Source: an uncultured Saprospirales bacterium
GTDB taxonomy: Bacteria; Bacteroidota; Bacteroidia; Chitinophagales; Saprospiraceae
Direction of reading: 5' to 3'
Assembly (NCBI GenBank): GCA_937864265.1
Contig: CALMIR010000175.1
Location: 1 to 55,048 of the forward strand
DNA: 55,048 nucleotides
Shown here: positions 42,100 to 50,353 of the stretch, in pieces
Layout: the number at the start of each line of letters is the position of its first letter
How positions within the stretch are numbered: the first letter of the stretch is position 1
Translations under genes and position numbers: made by a program
The notes under the pieces: generated by a model
The model's input: the letters and a program-made list of their open reading frames with translations, nothing else
Told to the model about the DNA's origin: nothing
The model's database searches: none

Positions 42100-43242
42100 A
42101 TGACCAACTCAGCGACAAGACCATTTATCTTTGCGGATACCAAGAAACACTACGAAATTTTAGACGGCCTGCGTGGCGTGGCTTCCATCGTGGTGGTCTT
42201 TTTCCATATTTTTGAGATCTATTCCGGGGGCGATCACACCAAACAAATCCTCAACCATGGTTATCTGGCCGTTGATTTCTTTTTCCTGCTGTCCGGCTTT
42301 GTCATCGCCCATGCCTACGACAACCGTTGGAACAAAATGTCTTTGAAGCACTTTTTTACCCGGCGCCTGATCCGCCTGCATCCGATGATCATAGCCGGGA
42401 TAACCCTGGGCGCAGTGTGTTTTTACTTCAGCGCCTCGCCGATTTTATTTCCCAACATCAGCAGTACGCCACTGTGGCAAGTGCTGCTGACCATGCTCCT
42501 GGGTTACTTTTTGATTCCCATCCCGGTTTCGATGGAAATTAGGGGTTGGACGGAAATGTATCCGCTGAATGGTCCGGTTTGGACGCTCTTTTTTGAATAC
42601 ATTGCCAATATTTTGTATGCTTTGTTTTTGCGGAAAACATCCAACACCGTACTTTCCATATTGGTGGTGATCGCGGGGATCGCTTTGGCTCATTATGCCA
42701 TTACCGGGCCTACTGGCGACTTGATTGGGGGCTGGGCCATTACGCCTGAGCAATTGCGGGTGGGTTTTACGCGGCTGCTTTATCCATTCTTAGCCGGGCT
42801 TTTGTTGCATCGATTTTTTAAACCGATCTCCGTCAAAAACGCTTTTTTTTGGTGTAGCGCATTGCTGGTCGTCCTGCTTTGTATCCCCCGTGTAGGCGGC
42901 TCAGAACACCTGTGGATGAATGGCATATACGATGCCTTTGTGGTGATATGCTGCTTTCCACTTATTGTCTTTCTGGGGGCAAGCGGGGAAGTAAAGGGGC
43001 GTTTTGCTACCAAACTCTGCCGGTTTTTAGGGGATATTTCCTACCCTATATACCTGCTGCATTTTCCACTGACCTATATTTTCTATGCCTGGGTGGTCAA
43101 CAACCAGATTCCAATGAGCGAGGCATTGCCCGCTGGCGTGTTGGTATTATTGGTCTCTATCGGTTTGTCTTATGCCTGTTTGAAGGTTTACGATATTCCG
43201 GTCAGAAGATGGCTGGCCAAAAAGTGGCTGGAAAAAGGCTAG
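42100..43242 (+). CDS. Acyltransferase 3 family membrane protein
   Basis: A 380-residue protein with about ten membrane segments. It starts 'YEILDGLRGVASIVVVFFHIFE', with the catalytic-type His36 of the family, and continues with 'GYLAVDFFFLLSGFVIAH' and 'RRLIRLHPM' (R/H motif). Such enzymes acetylate or succinylate sugars, lipids or peptidoglycan at the membrane. The acceptor is unknown. Its last four bases overlap the stop of the convergent SDR gene. Confidence 0.9.
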   Translation: MTNSATRPFIFADTKKHYEILDGLRGVASIVVVFFHIFEIYSGGDHTKQILNHGYLAVDFFFLLSGFVIAHAYDNRWNKMSLKHFFTRRLIRLHPMIIAGITLGAVCFYFSASPILFPNISSTPLWQVLLTMLLGYFLIPIPVSMEIRGWTEMYPLNGPVWTLFFEYIANILYALFLRKTSNTVLSILVVIAGIALAHYAITGPTGDLIGGWAITPEQLRVGFTRLLYPFLAGLLLHRFFKPISVKNAFFWCSALLVVLLCIPRVGGSEHLWMNGIYDAFVVICCFPLIVFLGASGEVKGRFATKLCRFLGDISYPIYLLHFPLTYIFYAWVVNNQIPMSEALPAGVLVLLVSIGLSYACLKVYDIPVRRWLAKKWLEKG

Positions 43243-44003
43243 TGCAGGTACGAAGCTCCATTCAAATCGAGTACACACCCCGTGCTAAAGGCCGCTTCGG
43301 GGCTAGCCAGGAAAAGTACTGCATGAGCAACATCTTGTACCGTTGCTACCCGATTCAGCGGACTTTGGGCGCGCACAGCATCGCCTGCTGCACCCTGCAA
43401 GTGAGGGCGAGCCATTGCCGTTTCGATGAATCCCGGCGCTACAGCATGTACCGTTATACCATAGCTGCCCAATGCTTGCGCCATGCTTTGACTCATGGCA
43501 TGTAAGCCCGCTTTGGAAGCCCCATAACCGGGCTGCCCTGGTTCGCCCCGATACCCGCCGCGACTGCCGATGTTGATGATTTTACCGTGACCTTGCTGTC
43601 GCATGTATTCCGCTGCGGTATAGGCACAAGTGGCCGCGGCAGTGAGGTTGACGGCCAGTGTGCGCTGCCATAAAGTAAGCCATTCATCAAAGGGCAATTG
43701 ATCCATGGCATGAGGCAAGAAAATCCCCGCGTTATTCACCAGTATATCCAACCCTCCCAGGGATGTATGGGCCTCTTGTACCAGCAGGTGGGCGCTGTGG
43801 GGGTCTTCCAGATTGGCTTGAAGGCAAAGATGGCCATTGCCTGGCATTTCCTCAAGTGTTCGATGAGCAGCATTCTCATCTTGGTGATAATGGATGACTA
43901 CTTTTGCTCCTGCGGCGGCAAAAGCGAGCGCACAGGCTCGGCCAACGCCCCGCGAGCTGCCGGTAATCAATACACGCTGTCCGGAAAATGCTGTATTTGG
44001 CAT
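43239..44003 (-). CDS. SDR family oxidoreductase
   Basis: 254 residues from the ATG at 44001-44003 (a longer frame to 44057 lacks support). Classical short-chain dehydrogenase: NAD(P) motif 'LITGSSRGVGRA' near 11-22, 'LDILVNNAGIF' near 86-96, catalytic S-Y-K with 'NIGSRGGYRGEPGQPGYGASKAG' (Ser ~143, Tyr/Lys in YGASK), and 'VHAVAPGFIETAMA'. It resembles FabG-like 3-oxoacyl reductases; the exact substrate is not determinable. It is divergent from the LytTR gene 100 bases away. Confidence 0.92.
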   Translation of the reverse strand: MPNTAFSGQRVLITGSSRGVGRACALAFAAAGAKVVIHYHQDENAAHRTLEEMPGNGHLCLQANLEDPHSAHLLVQEAHTSLGGLDILVNNAGIFLPHAMDQLPFDEWLTLWQRTLAVNLTAAATCAYTAAEYMRQQGHGKIINIGSRGGYRGEPGQPGYGASKAGLHAMSQSMAQALGSYGITVHAVAPGFIETAMARPHLQGAAGDAVRAQSPLNRVATVQDVAHAVLFLASPEAAFSTGCVLDLNGASYLH

Positions 44004-44104
44004 GGTGATGGTTGATTTTGATGGGCGTAAAATGCAGTATTTGCTGGTAATAAACAATATGCTTTGCGCAAAACCAAGCTAAAAATATTTTCTATCTTCA
44101 CCGG

Positions 44105-44962
44105 GTGAAAAAAATACTCCAGTCATTTAGCCAACCCTTTCCGGAAAGCGATTCTTTCCCGGATATGCTGCGCAGCTGCGCCGTAATTGGTTTTTTCATT
44201 ACCTTTTTTCTTTATGCTTTCCGTCCTTTTGGCTTGGATACTTATCCCGGAAATTTAGGACTACTTACCCTGGGTTTTGGGTTCATCGCAGCAGGTATGG
44301 GGCTGGGACTCGATTTAGTGGTTCGTTATGTGTTAGGGCAGCGCAAGGATGTACCTTCCTGGACCTTGGGCAAATGGGTGTTGCAGGTTATGGTACTAGT
44401 CCTTTGCATAGGAGTTGCCAACTATTTGTACATAGGCTTGGTATCCGATAATGCGTGGCGCAGTTGGCAGGCTTTGGGTATCATGCTCCGCAATACCTTT
44501 TTGATTGGTATATTTCCGACGCTTATTCTGGGTTTTTGGGTGCAAATGAATGCGCTGCGCAAAAATGTACACGAGGCTCAAAAGCTACAGGATGCTATGC
44601 ATGAACATCCCCAAAACGAAGCGGCTATTGAATTGTCTTCCCCAAGTGATAGCACAACCCTGACTTTGCTCGTTTCCGAAATATATTATGCGGAGGCCAT
44701 GCAAAATTATGTTGCCATCCATCATGGGCGGGATGGTAAAATGGAACGAAGCCTTTTTCGAAGCACCATCCAAGCCCTCGCAGAACAGTTTGACCAAACA
44801 CCCATCATCCGATGCCATCGCTCCTATTTGGTCAACACCGATTTCATCGAGCAGGTCAATGGAAATGCCCAGGGCTTGCGCCTAAAAATGCGCCATCTCG
44901 CCGATGTAGAAATACCCGTTTCGCGCAGCTATATCCGACTGTTAAGAGCAATACTGGCCTGA
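44105..44962 (+). CDS. LytTR DNA-binding regulator with membrane domain
   Basis: 285 residues starting at a GTG (44105). Residues ~20-155 contain four membrane segments, and residues ~180-285 a LytTR DNA-binding domain ('ALAEQFDQTPIIRCHRSYLVN', 'IEQVNGNAQGLRLKM', 'VEIPVSRSYIRLLRAIL'). It has no receiver domain, so the signal is probably read directly in the membrane. Such membrane-bound LytTR proteins are common in Bacteroidota. A gene for a membrane protein follows in the same direction after ~170 bases and is a possible target or partner. Confidence 0.88.
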   Translation: MKKILQSFSQPFPESDSFPDMLRSCAVIGFFITFFLYAFRPFGLDTYPGNLGLLTLGFGFIAAGMGLGLDLVVRYVLGQRKDVPSWTLGKWVLQVMVLVLCIGVANYLYIGLVSDNAWRSWQALGIMLRNTFLIGIFPTLILGFWVQMNALRKNVHEAQKLQDAMHEHPQNEAAIELSSPSDSTTLTLLVSEIYYAEAMQNYVAIHHGRDGKMERSLFRSTIQALAEQFDQTPIIRCHRSYLVNTDFIEQVNGNAQGLRLKMRHLADVEIPVSRSYIRLLRAILA

Positions 44963-45134
44963 GCCATCCCATCCCTTTGTCATCCATCACATAAAGCTTG
45001 ACATTCGCCCCAGCGCTTTGTCATCCATCCCTTTTGCCAGCGGCGCACGGCGCTTGCACTTACTTTTGTGGTATCGGAAAAAGTATTCCGAATCACCCGA
45101 CTGTTTATTTCGTCACACTAAAATTGTACCTATC

Positions 45135-45911
45135 ATGGATTTGATTGAAAAGATCATGCTTCCCCCGCACATCGTTGCCGGATTTTTGAGCATAGCGCTG
45201 TTTTGGTTGCCCGCATTTACCCGAAAGGGTGGGATCAGCCACATTCGAATGGGTAAATTATACATCTTTTTCATGTGGATCGTAGTCGTTACGGCAGCCT
45301 TGATGTGTTTGGAGAATGTATGGTATGGCTTTTATGCTGGGGGTAGTTTTTTGGGCTTTTTAGCCTTAATCACGGCCAGCCCACTGTGGCGGGGGATTGC
45401 TATTTTGCGCAACAAAAAAGCCATTACACCCAAATATCGCCGCATAAACTTGACTTTGGAGCTTGCCATATTTCTCTTTGGCGCGGCCTTGCTGGTGGCA
45501 GGTATTCTTTTGCAAAGCGACTCCACCGCCATTTTGATGATGGTATTTGGGGGCTTGGGTATTAGCAACGCTGGGCGTCTGTGGCGTATGATCCGTCGGC
45601 CATCACAGCAGTCTGATTGGCTTATACAGCACATGAAGGACATGATCGCATCCGGGATAGCGGCTTACACCGCCTTCTTCGCTTTTGGCGGGCGTACGCT
45701 ACTAGGCGAAATTTTTACTGACAACTGGATGGTGATTCCCTGGATGGCACCCACTGTCATCGGCATTACCAGCATGCGCTTGTTGGAAAAAGCGTATCGA
45801 AGAAAGCGGCAGAGCAAAGAAACACTTCCCGTCGGCCAAATAGCTGTAACAGCGGCTGCAGGAAAACCAGAAACTAGGCGCCCGAAACCACAAACGCTTC
45901 CCATTCCTTAG
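45135..45911 (+). CDS. Multi-spanning membrane protein, DUF2306-like
   Basis: 258 residues from the ATG at 45135; the frame is open from 45018 but that extension has no membrane or family features. About seven membrane segments; 'GGISHIRMGKLYIFFMWIVVV' resembles the His-containing second helix of DUF2306 proteins. The last ~30 residues are polar, and their 3' end overlaps the convergent GH3 gene by 38 bases. Function is unknown. The upstream LytTR gene may regulate it. Confidence 0.55.
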   Translation: MDLIEKIMLPPHIVAGFLSIALFWLPAFTRKGGISHIRMGKLYIFFMWIVVVTAALMCLENVWYGFYAGGSFLGFLALITASPLWRGIAILRNKKAITPKYRRINLTLELAIFLFGAALLVAGILLQSDSTAILMMVFGGLGISNAGRLWRMIRRPSQQSDWLIQHMKDMIASGIAAYTAFFAFGGRTLLGEIFTDNWMVIPWMAPTVIGITSMRLLEKAYRRKRQSKETLPVGQIAVTAAAGKPETRRPKPQTLPIP

Positions 45912-47397
45912 CCAATTCGCCCTTCATCACGCGGGGAAATTTATTCTGGCCGCCCAATTTGCCTTTGTGTGCTTGCCAATTATAAAAAGTAGCGATGGGC
46001 AGTAGTTGTACCTGAATACCCAGGACAGCTTTGCGCTCTATGCGGTAATCGTCGTTGATTTGTTTAAGGCGTTCATCCAAAACGGTTTTTACCCGATCGG
46101 CATCGGCTGGTTCTTCTACGCCAATGTACCATTTGTGGGCAAAAAAATTGCCTTCATGCACGGGTATGACGGTAAATTCCCGGATGCTAAGCCCCAATTC
46201 TTCCTCAAGCGCCTGAATGCCGTGGTTCATATTGTCGATGGAAAGGTGCTCACCGCAGATGCTCAAGAAATGCTTCGTACGGCCCGTAATGATGATTTCG
46301 TTGCGTTCTTTATCCAAAAAGCGCACGGTATCGCCAATCAGGTAACGCCAGGCACCGGCGCAGGTCGTGATCAGCAGCGCATAGTCCCGATTTTCTTCCA
46401 CCTGATCGATGGTAAAAGATTTGGGTGTGCCGATAATATGGCCGTCATCATCGAAATTTTCTTCCGTGAAGGGGATGAATTCATAAAAAATGCCCACATT
46501 GAGTACTACCCGCATGGCTCTGGTCTCTGGACGAGCCTGATAGGCGATAAAACCTTCAGAGGCCAGATAAGAGTCCATGTAGATGATCGGTCGGGCAAGG
46601 AGCTTTTCAAAGCCTTTTTTATAAGGCTCAAAAGCGATGCCACCGTGAACGCAAACGCTCAGGTTCGGCCAAATGTCGTGTATGGTATCCACCTGATGGT
46701 ACTCAATGACGCGCTCCATCATCAGTTGCAGCCAGGAAGGAATACCAACCAGAAACCCAATGTCCCATTCCGGTGCTTTTTTGGCAATCTCTGAGATTTT
46801 AGAATCCCAATCGTTGATACGGGCAATTTTCGTACCGGGCTTATAATAAGGGCGCAACCAAAAAGGCGGCTTGCTGGCGTTGATACCGCTGAGGTCGCCC
46901 ATGAAGTAGCCTTTCTGGTGTTGTAAATCGCTGCTGCCGCCCAGCATGAGCATGGGCTTGGTGTATAATTCCGGGTCAATATCGAAATTGTTCAGCGCAA
47001 TGAACATTTTCAAACCAGCACGGCGCATGGAGCGCAGCATGTCATCCGTTACGGGGATATGCTTGCTGGGTGCACCAGATGTACCCGAGCTGAGCGCAAA
47101 ATGGCGGACGTAGCCTTTCCAGGTGACATTTTCCACATGATTGAGGCTCATGTGCCACCAGCGATCGTGAATGAGGTCGTAATCGTGGATGGGGACAGTT
47201 TGCTTAAAATCGGAAATCAGGCGGGGGGATTTGAGCAAGTCTTTGAAGTTGTAGTACTGGCCAAAGGCGGTATGACTGGCTTTGCGAATGAGCCGCCTTA
47301 AAGTTCTGTGTTGCGACTGGCCAGGTGCAACTGGCCGCTGATCCAAAATATTACCTACACTTAAGCTTTTCTTAATCAGGTTTCCCAAAAGCGGCAT
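45874..47397 (-). CDS. GH3 family acyl-acid-amide synthetase-like protein
   Basis: 507 residues from the ATG at 47395-47397; an open extension to 47559 has no family match. It shows the GH3/ANL features: 'FALSSGTSGAPSKHIPV' near 90 (ATP-binding loop), 'LVGIPSWLQLMMERV' and 'YLASEGFIAYQ' near 270-285 and 'GRTKHFLSICGEHLSI' near 375. Plant GH3 enzymes adenylate hormone acids and join them to amino acids; bacterial versions are common in Bacteroidota and their substrates are unknown. It is monocistronic. Confidence 0.88.
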   Translation of the reverse strand: MPLLGNLIKKSLSVGNILDQRPVAPGQSQHRTLRRLIRKASHTAFGQYYNFKDLLKSPRLISDFKQTVPIHDYDLIHDRWWHMSLNHVENVTWKGYVRHFALSSGTSGAPSKHIPVTDDMLRSMRRAGLKMFIALNNFDIDPELYTKPMLMLGGSSDLQHQKGYFMGDLSGINASKPPFWLRPYYKPGTKIARINDWDSKISEIAKKAPEWDIGFLVGIPSWLQLMMERVIEYHQVDTIHDIWPNLSVCVHGGIAFEPYKKGFEKLLARPIIYMDSYLASEGFIAYQARPETRAMRVVLNVGIFYEFIPFTEENFDDDGHIIGTPKSFTIDQVEENRDYALLITTCAGAWRYLIGDTVRFLDKERNEIIITGRTKHFLSICGEHLSIDNMNHGIQALEEELGLSIREFTVIPVHEGNFFAHKWYIGVEEPADADRVKTVLDERLKQINDDYRIERKAVLGIQVQLLPIATFYNWQAHKGKLGGQNKFPRVMKGELAKEWEAFVVSGA

Positions 47398-47494
47398 AAT
47401 ATGCGGGTTTGGCGATTTATATAATGAAATAACGTACAAAAATAGGTCTTTTGTGTAAACCATGTGTAAACAAAACGGTTCAATGCTTGGCCGT

Positions 47495-47510
47495 TGCCTC
47501 AAATGAGGCA
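47495..47510. repeat. Small palindrome near the GH3 gene start
   Basis: TGCCTCA and TGAGGCA (47495-47510) are perfect arms around AA, within a longer imperfect fold reaching CCGTCTCAA. It is ~100 bases upstream of the GH3 ATG on the minus strand, a reasonable place for an operator. Confidence 0.3.
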
Positions 47511-47524
47511 TTGAGACGGTTTCA

Positions 47525-47564
47525 AAAGAAATGTGCAACACCTGAATCAGGCATTGCACATTTC
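47525..47564 (-). terminator. Terminator of the 4-TM membrane protein gene
   Basis: GAAATGTGCAA (47529-47539) and TTGCACATTTC (47554-47564) form a perfect 11-bp stem with a 14-base loop; on the minus strand it is followed by TTTTG. It lies 39 bases after the stop of the gene at 47603-48022. Confidence 0.7.
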
Positions 47565-47602
47565 AACACGGCGTTTTCGCCAGAAAAAAGGAAGTCGCCA
47601 GC

Positions 47603-48022
47603 CTAACTCTTCTCATTGCGTCCTAATACCCATCCTACAACGCCACCTGCTACGGCTGTCACCACCACATTCGCCAATACATCGACCACTAACGCATTCA
47701 TCGTAGTGACGTTGGATGTGCCAAAAAGCAAAAGATCATAGGAAAGTCCAAGCAGTAAACCAAGTACCGCACCAGCCTTTGCACCAGTCATAAACGTTTT
47801 AATGCCTGCCCAGCGCCCAAAAATTACGGCCAATAACAAACCGCTCAATAAATTGGAAAGGGCGATGGCCCACATGACCATCGGCTCTTTAGCGACTCCG
47901 GTTGCAGAGCCTGCATTTTTAGCCATGTAATCCGCTAAAAGCATGCCCCAGACCAGCCATCCAAGGAGGAAAAAAGTGACACCACCGGCTAGGGTAGCCA
48001 CTAATAATTTGTTTGCACTCAT
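47603..48022 (-). CDS. Four-helix membrane protein of unknown function
   Basis: A 139-residue protein with four membrane segments (~8-28, 50-68, 82-100, 112-132) and short loops; the C terminus 'GRNEKS' is polar. Gly- and Ala-rich helices ('GAKAGAVLGLLLGLSYDLL') suggest tight packing. The overall layout resembles small DUF1761-type proteins, without certain assignment. It has its own terminator and starts ~160 bases before the divergent gpmI. Confidence 0.7.
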   Translation of the reverse strand: MSANKLLVATLAGGVTFFLLGWLVWGMLLADYMAKNAGSATGVAKEPMVMWAIALSNLLSGLLLAVIFGRWAGIKTFMTGAKAGAVLGLLLGLSYDLLLFGTSNVTTMNALVVDVLANVVVTAVAGGVVGWVLGRNEKS

Positions 48023-48182
48023 TTTTGTTTGTTTTAGTTGGTTAACGTAAATTTTTATACTGCAAAATTAAAAAAATAAATAATATTATTTCATTTTTTT
48101 AAAACATTTTGATTTTTCTTTTTGATAAGACTAGACGTGTGGGAAATGGCCATTCGATGGATTTTTTTTTACCTTTGCTGGC

Positions 48183-49712
48183 ATGGAAAAGCAACGCATT
48201 TTACTCGTCATATTGGATGGCTGGGGGCATGGGCCACGGCCACAAGCCAGTGCCATTGCACAGGCCAACACCCCTTTTGTGGACAGCCTTTATCGGCAAT
48301 ATCCCAACGCAGAACTGGTTACGTTCGGAGAGGCAGTTGGATTGCCGGAGGGGCAAATGGGCAATTCGGAAGTGGGTCACCTTAATATTGGCGCAGGCCG
48401 GGTGGTTTATCAGGAATTGGCCCGCATCAATAAGGCCATACGCGAACGGGAACTGCATCAAAATCCGGTTTTGCTGCAAGCGATGGCTTACGCCAAAAAA
48501 GAAGGCAAGGCGCTTCATTTGTTCGGATTGGTATCGGATGGCGGCGTGCATTCTCATTTGAAGCACTTGCTGGCACTCTGCGATATTGCCCGGGAACAGG
48601 GGGTGGAAAAAGTGTATATCCACGCCTTCATGGATGGCCGGGATACCTCGCCCAATGGCGGTATCACTTACCTGCGGGAAGTGTTGGATCATATACAAGG
48701 TACTTCGGCAAAACTGGCCACCGTGATCGGGCGCTACTACGCTATGGATCGCGACAAGCGTTGGGAACGCACGCGCCTGGCTTATGACCTGATGGTGAAT
48801 GGACAAGGCGAAAAAACGGGCGATATACTGGCTACTATCCAGCAGCGGTATGATCAGGGCGAGACCGATGAGTTTCTCAAACCAATTGTTTGCATAGATG
48901 AAAATGGGCAAACAGCGCCTAGCCTCAGCGCTGGCGACGTGGCCTTGTGTTTTAATTTTCGCACCGACCGCCCACGGCAGATCACAACGGTACTCACCCA
49001 GCAGGACATGCCGGATCAGGGCATGACGACCCTCGATTTGTACTACGTGACCATGACCCGCTACGACGATACCTACCGGAATGTACACATCCTGTTCACA
49101 AAAGACGACTTGAGCAATACCCTCGGCGAGGTCTTGTCCAATGCAGGGCTTACCCAAACCCGTATTGCGGAAACCGAAAAATATCCTCACGTCACCTTTT
49201 TCTTCAACGGTGGCCGGGAAGTACCCTTTGAGGGGGAAAAGCGGATCGTGATTCCCTCACCCAAAGTGGCGACTTATGACCTGCAACCCGAAATGAGCGC
49301 GCTGGAAGTGACCGATGCAATTGTAGCGGATATTGTACAAAACACCCCTGATTTTATTTGCCTCAATTATGCCAATACGGATATGGTGGGACATACCGGG
49401 GTATTTAGCGCGGCGGTAAAGGCTGCCGAAACGGTAGATGCCTGTCTGCAAAGATTGATCGAAACCGCCCTGGCCCAAGGCTACGAGGCCATCGTCATTG
49501 CCGACCACGGCAACTCTGATTGCATGTTCAATGAAGATGGCTCGCCCCATACGGCCCACACGACTAATCCTGTCCCCGTATTTTACATCAGCAAAAAAGC
49601 TGCTGGCAAAAGCATCAATCACGGAAAATTAGGCGATATTGCACCCACTATCCTACACCTGATGGGACTTGAAATACCCCCGGAAATGGATGGGCACTTA
49701 TTAATTCATTGA
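48183..49712 (+). CDS. gpmI: 2,3-bisphosphoglycerate-independent phosphoglycerate mutase
   Basis: A 509-residue alkaline-phosphatase-superfamily enzyme. Mn ligands and nucleophile: D12 in 'LVILDGWG' and S62 in 'GQMGNSEVGH'; 'FMDGRDTSP' near 144, 'FNFRTDRPRQIT' near 260, 'NYANTDMVGHTG' near 400 and 'IADHGNSDCM' near 440 complete the site. It interconverts 3- and 2-phosphoglycerate in glycolysis. TACCTTTG at 48170-48177, a -7-like box, ends five bases before the ATG, so the mRNA may be nearly leaderless; no -33 TTTG was found at the right distance. Confidence 0.96.
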   Translation: MEKQRILLVILDGWGHGPRPQASAIAQANTPFVDSLYRQYPNAELVTFGEAVGLPEGQMGNSEVGHLNIGAGRVVYQELARINKAIRERELHQNPVLLQAMAYAKKEGKALHLFGLVSDGGVHSHLKHLLALCDIAREQGVEKVYIHAFMDGRDTSPNGGITYLREVLDHIQGTSAKLATVIGRYYAMDRDKRWERTRLAYDLMVNGQGEKTGDILATIQQRYDQGETDEFLKPIVCIDENGQTAPSLSAGDVALCFNFRTDRPRQITTVLTQQDMPDQGMTTLDLYYVTMTRYDDTYRNVHILFTKDDLSNTLGEVLSNAGLTQTRIAETEKYPHVTFFFNGGREVPFEGEKRIVIPSPKVATYDLQPEMSALEVTDAIVADIVQNTPDFICLNYANTDMVGHTGVFSAAVKAAETVDACLQRLIETALAQGYEAIVIADHGNSDCMFNEDGSPHTAHTTNPVPVFYISKKAAGKSINHGKLGDIAPTILHLMGLEIPPEMDGHLLIH

Positions 49713-49797
49713 AGTAAAGAACTGCTTTCCTCTGTTACAAGGGCGTTTAATGCCCTTCGCAACTTATCAGTTCCTCGCATCCTAAAATCCGATAAAT

Positions 49798-50049
49798 ATG
49801 GCGGCTGAAAACTACGCAGCACTTAGCAAAGAAATGCTGGAGCAAAAGCTGAAGAAAATGACCTCCCTGGCATGGATATTGGGGGGGCTGATGATAGCCT
49901 ATGCAATGGTTATGCTCTATTTAATGCTCAATGGAAAATGGTCACCTATGAATAATCCGCTCACTATTATCCCCTTTATGCTACTGATTGTCATAGGGTC
50001 GGTGGATAGGAACCGCAGGAAAATTCGGGAAGCCTTGCTTGCCAAGTAG
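49798..50049 (+). CDS. Small membrane protein of unknown function
   Basis: An 83-residue protein. A charged, helical N terminus ('NYAALSKEMLEQKLKKM') is followed by two membrane segments (~23-43 and ~52-68) and a basic end ('DRNRRKIREALLAK'). No family is recognised. It follows gpmI by 85 bases in the same direction and might be co-transcribed. Confidence 0.7.
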   Translation: MAAENYAALSKEMLEQKLKKMTSLAWILGGLMIAYAMVMLYLMLNGKWSPMNNPLTIIPFMLLIVIGSVDRNRRKIREALLAK

Positions 50050-50233
50050 TGCTGCATTAATGCAGGCGAAATATTTTTTTATAATAGGTGTTAAAATTAT
50101 CACCATAACCTTGTTTTATCAAATAGTATAGCTACATTACAGCCACAAAGTCCTGCACAGTATAACCCTTCCTGCCCTGCTATTCTGCTCGGGGCTTGCT
50201 ATGTCGTATTCTTTCATTACAAAACCAGATAAC

Positions 50234-50353
50234 ATGTATTCGATTTCAAAAAACACCCATTTTCTGCCTGTTAAGGGCATGGTGGCGCGATTGAAAAGCC
50301 ATTGTATGTATGTATGTATGTATGTATGTATGTATGTATGGGCGCGCTCCTGA
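50234..50353 (+). CDS. Out-of-frame leader frame ending in the TGTA repeat (alternative 5' end of the next gene)
   Basis: An ATG at 50234 opens a 39-codon frame with a basic signal-like start ('LPVKGMVARLKSHC'), runs through the tetranucleotide tract as repeated MYVC, and stops at TGA 50351-50353. It is one frame away from the tyrosinase-like protein. Gain of one 4-base unit, or loss of two, would fuse it in frame to 'MGALLSSFLLFPLNSSAQ' and give a complete signal peptide with a positive n-region. It is thus read as the true start in another phase. The 184 bases before it (50050-50233) hold nothing recognised. Confidence 0.5.
   Translation: MYSISKNTHFLPVKGMVARLKSHCMYVCMYVCMYVWARS
50303..50340 (+). 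repeat. (TGTA)9.5 simple-sequence tract at a translation start
   Basis: Nine and a half perfect TGTA units (38 bases). Because the unit is 4 bases, ATG codons appear in all three frames within it (for example 50306, 50314, 50326, 50338), and each slip changes the frame linking upstream to downstream codons. Such tracts are classical contingency loci in other phyla. Confidence 0.95.

Noticed and set aside
48136-48150. GACGTGTGGGAAATGG resembling the inner part of family-2 repeats
   Set aside because: Short match, no terminal inverted repeats around it.
48201-49190. Antisense open frame of 329 codons opposite gpmI
   Set aside because: gpmI on the plus strand is unambiguous; the antisense product has no recognisable domain.
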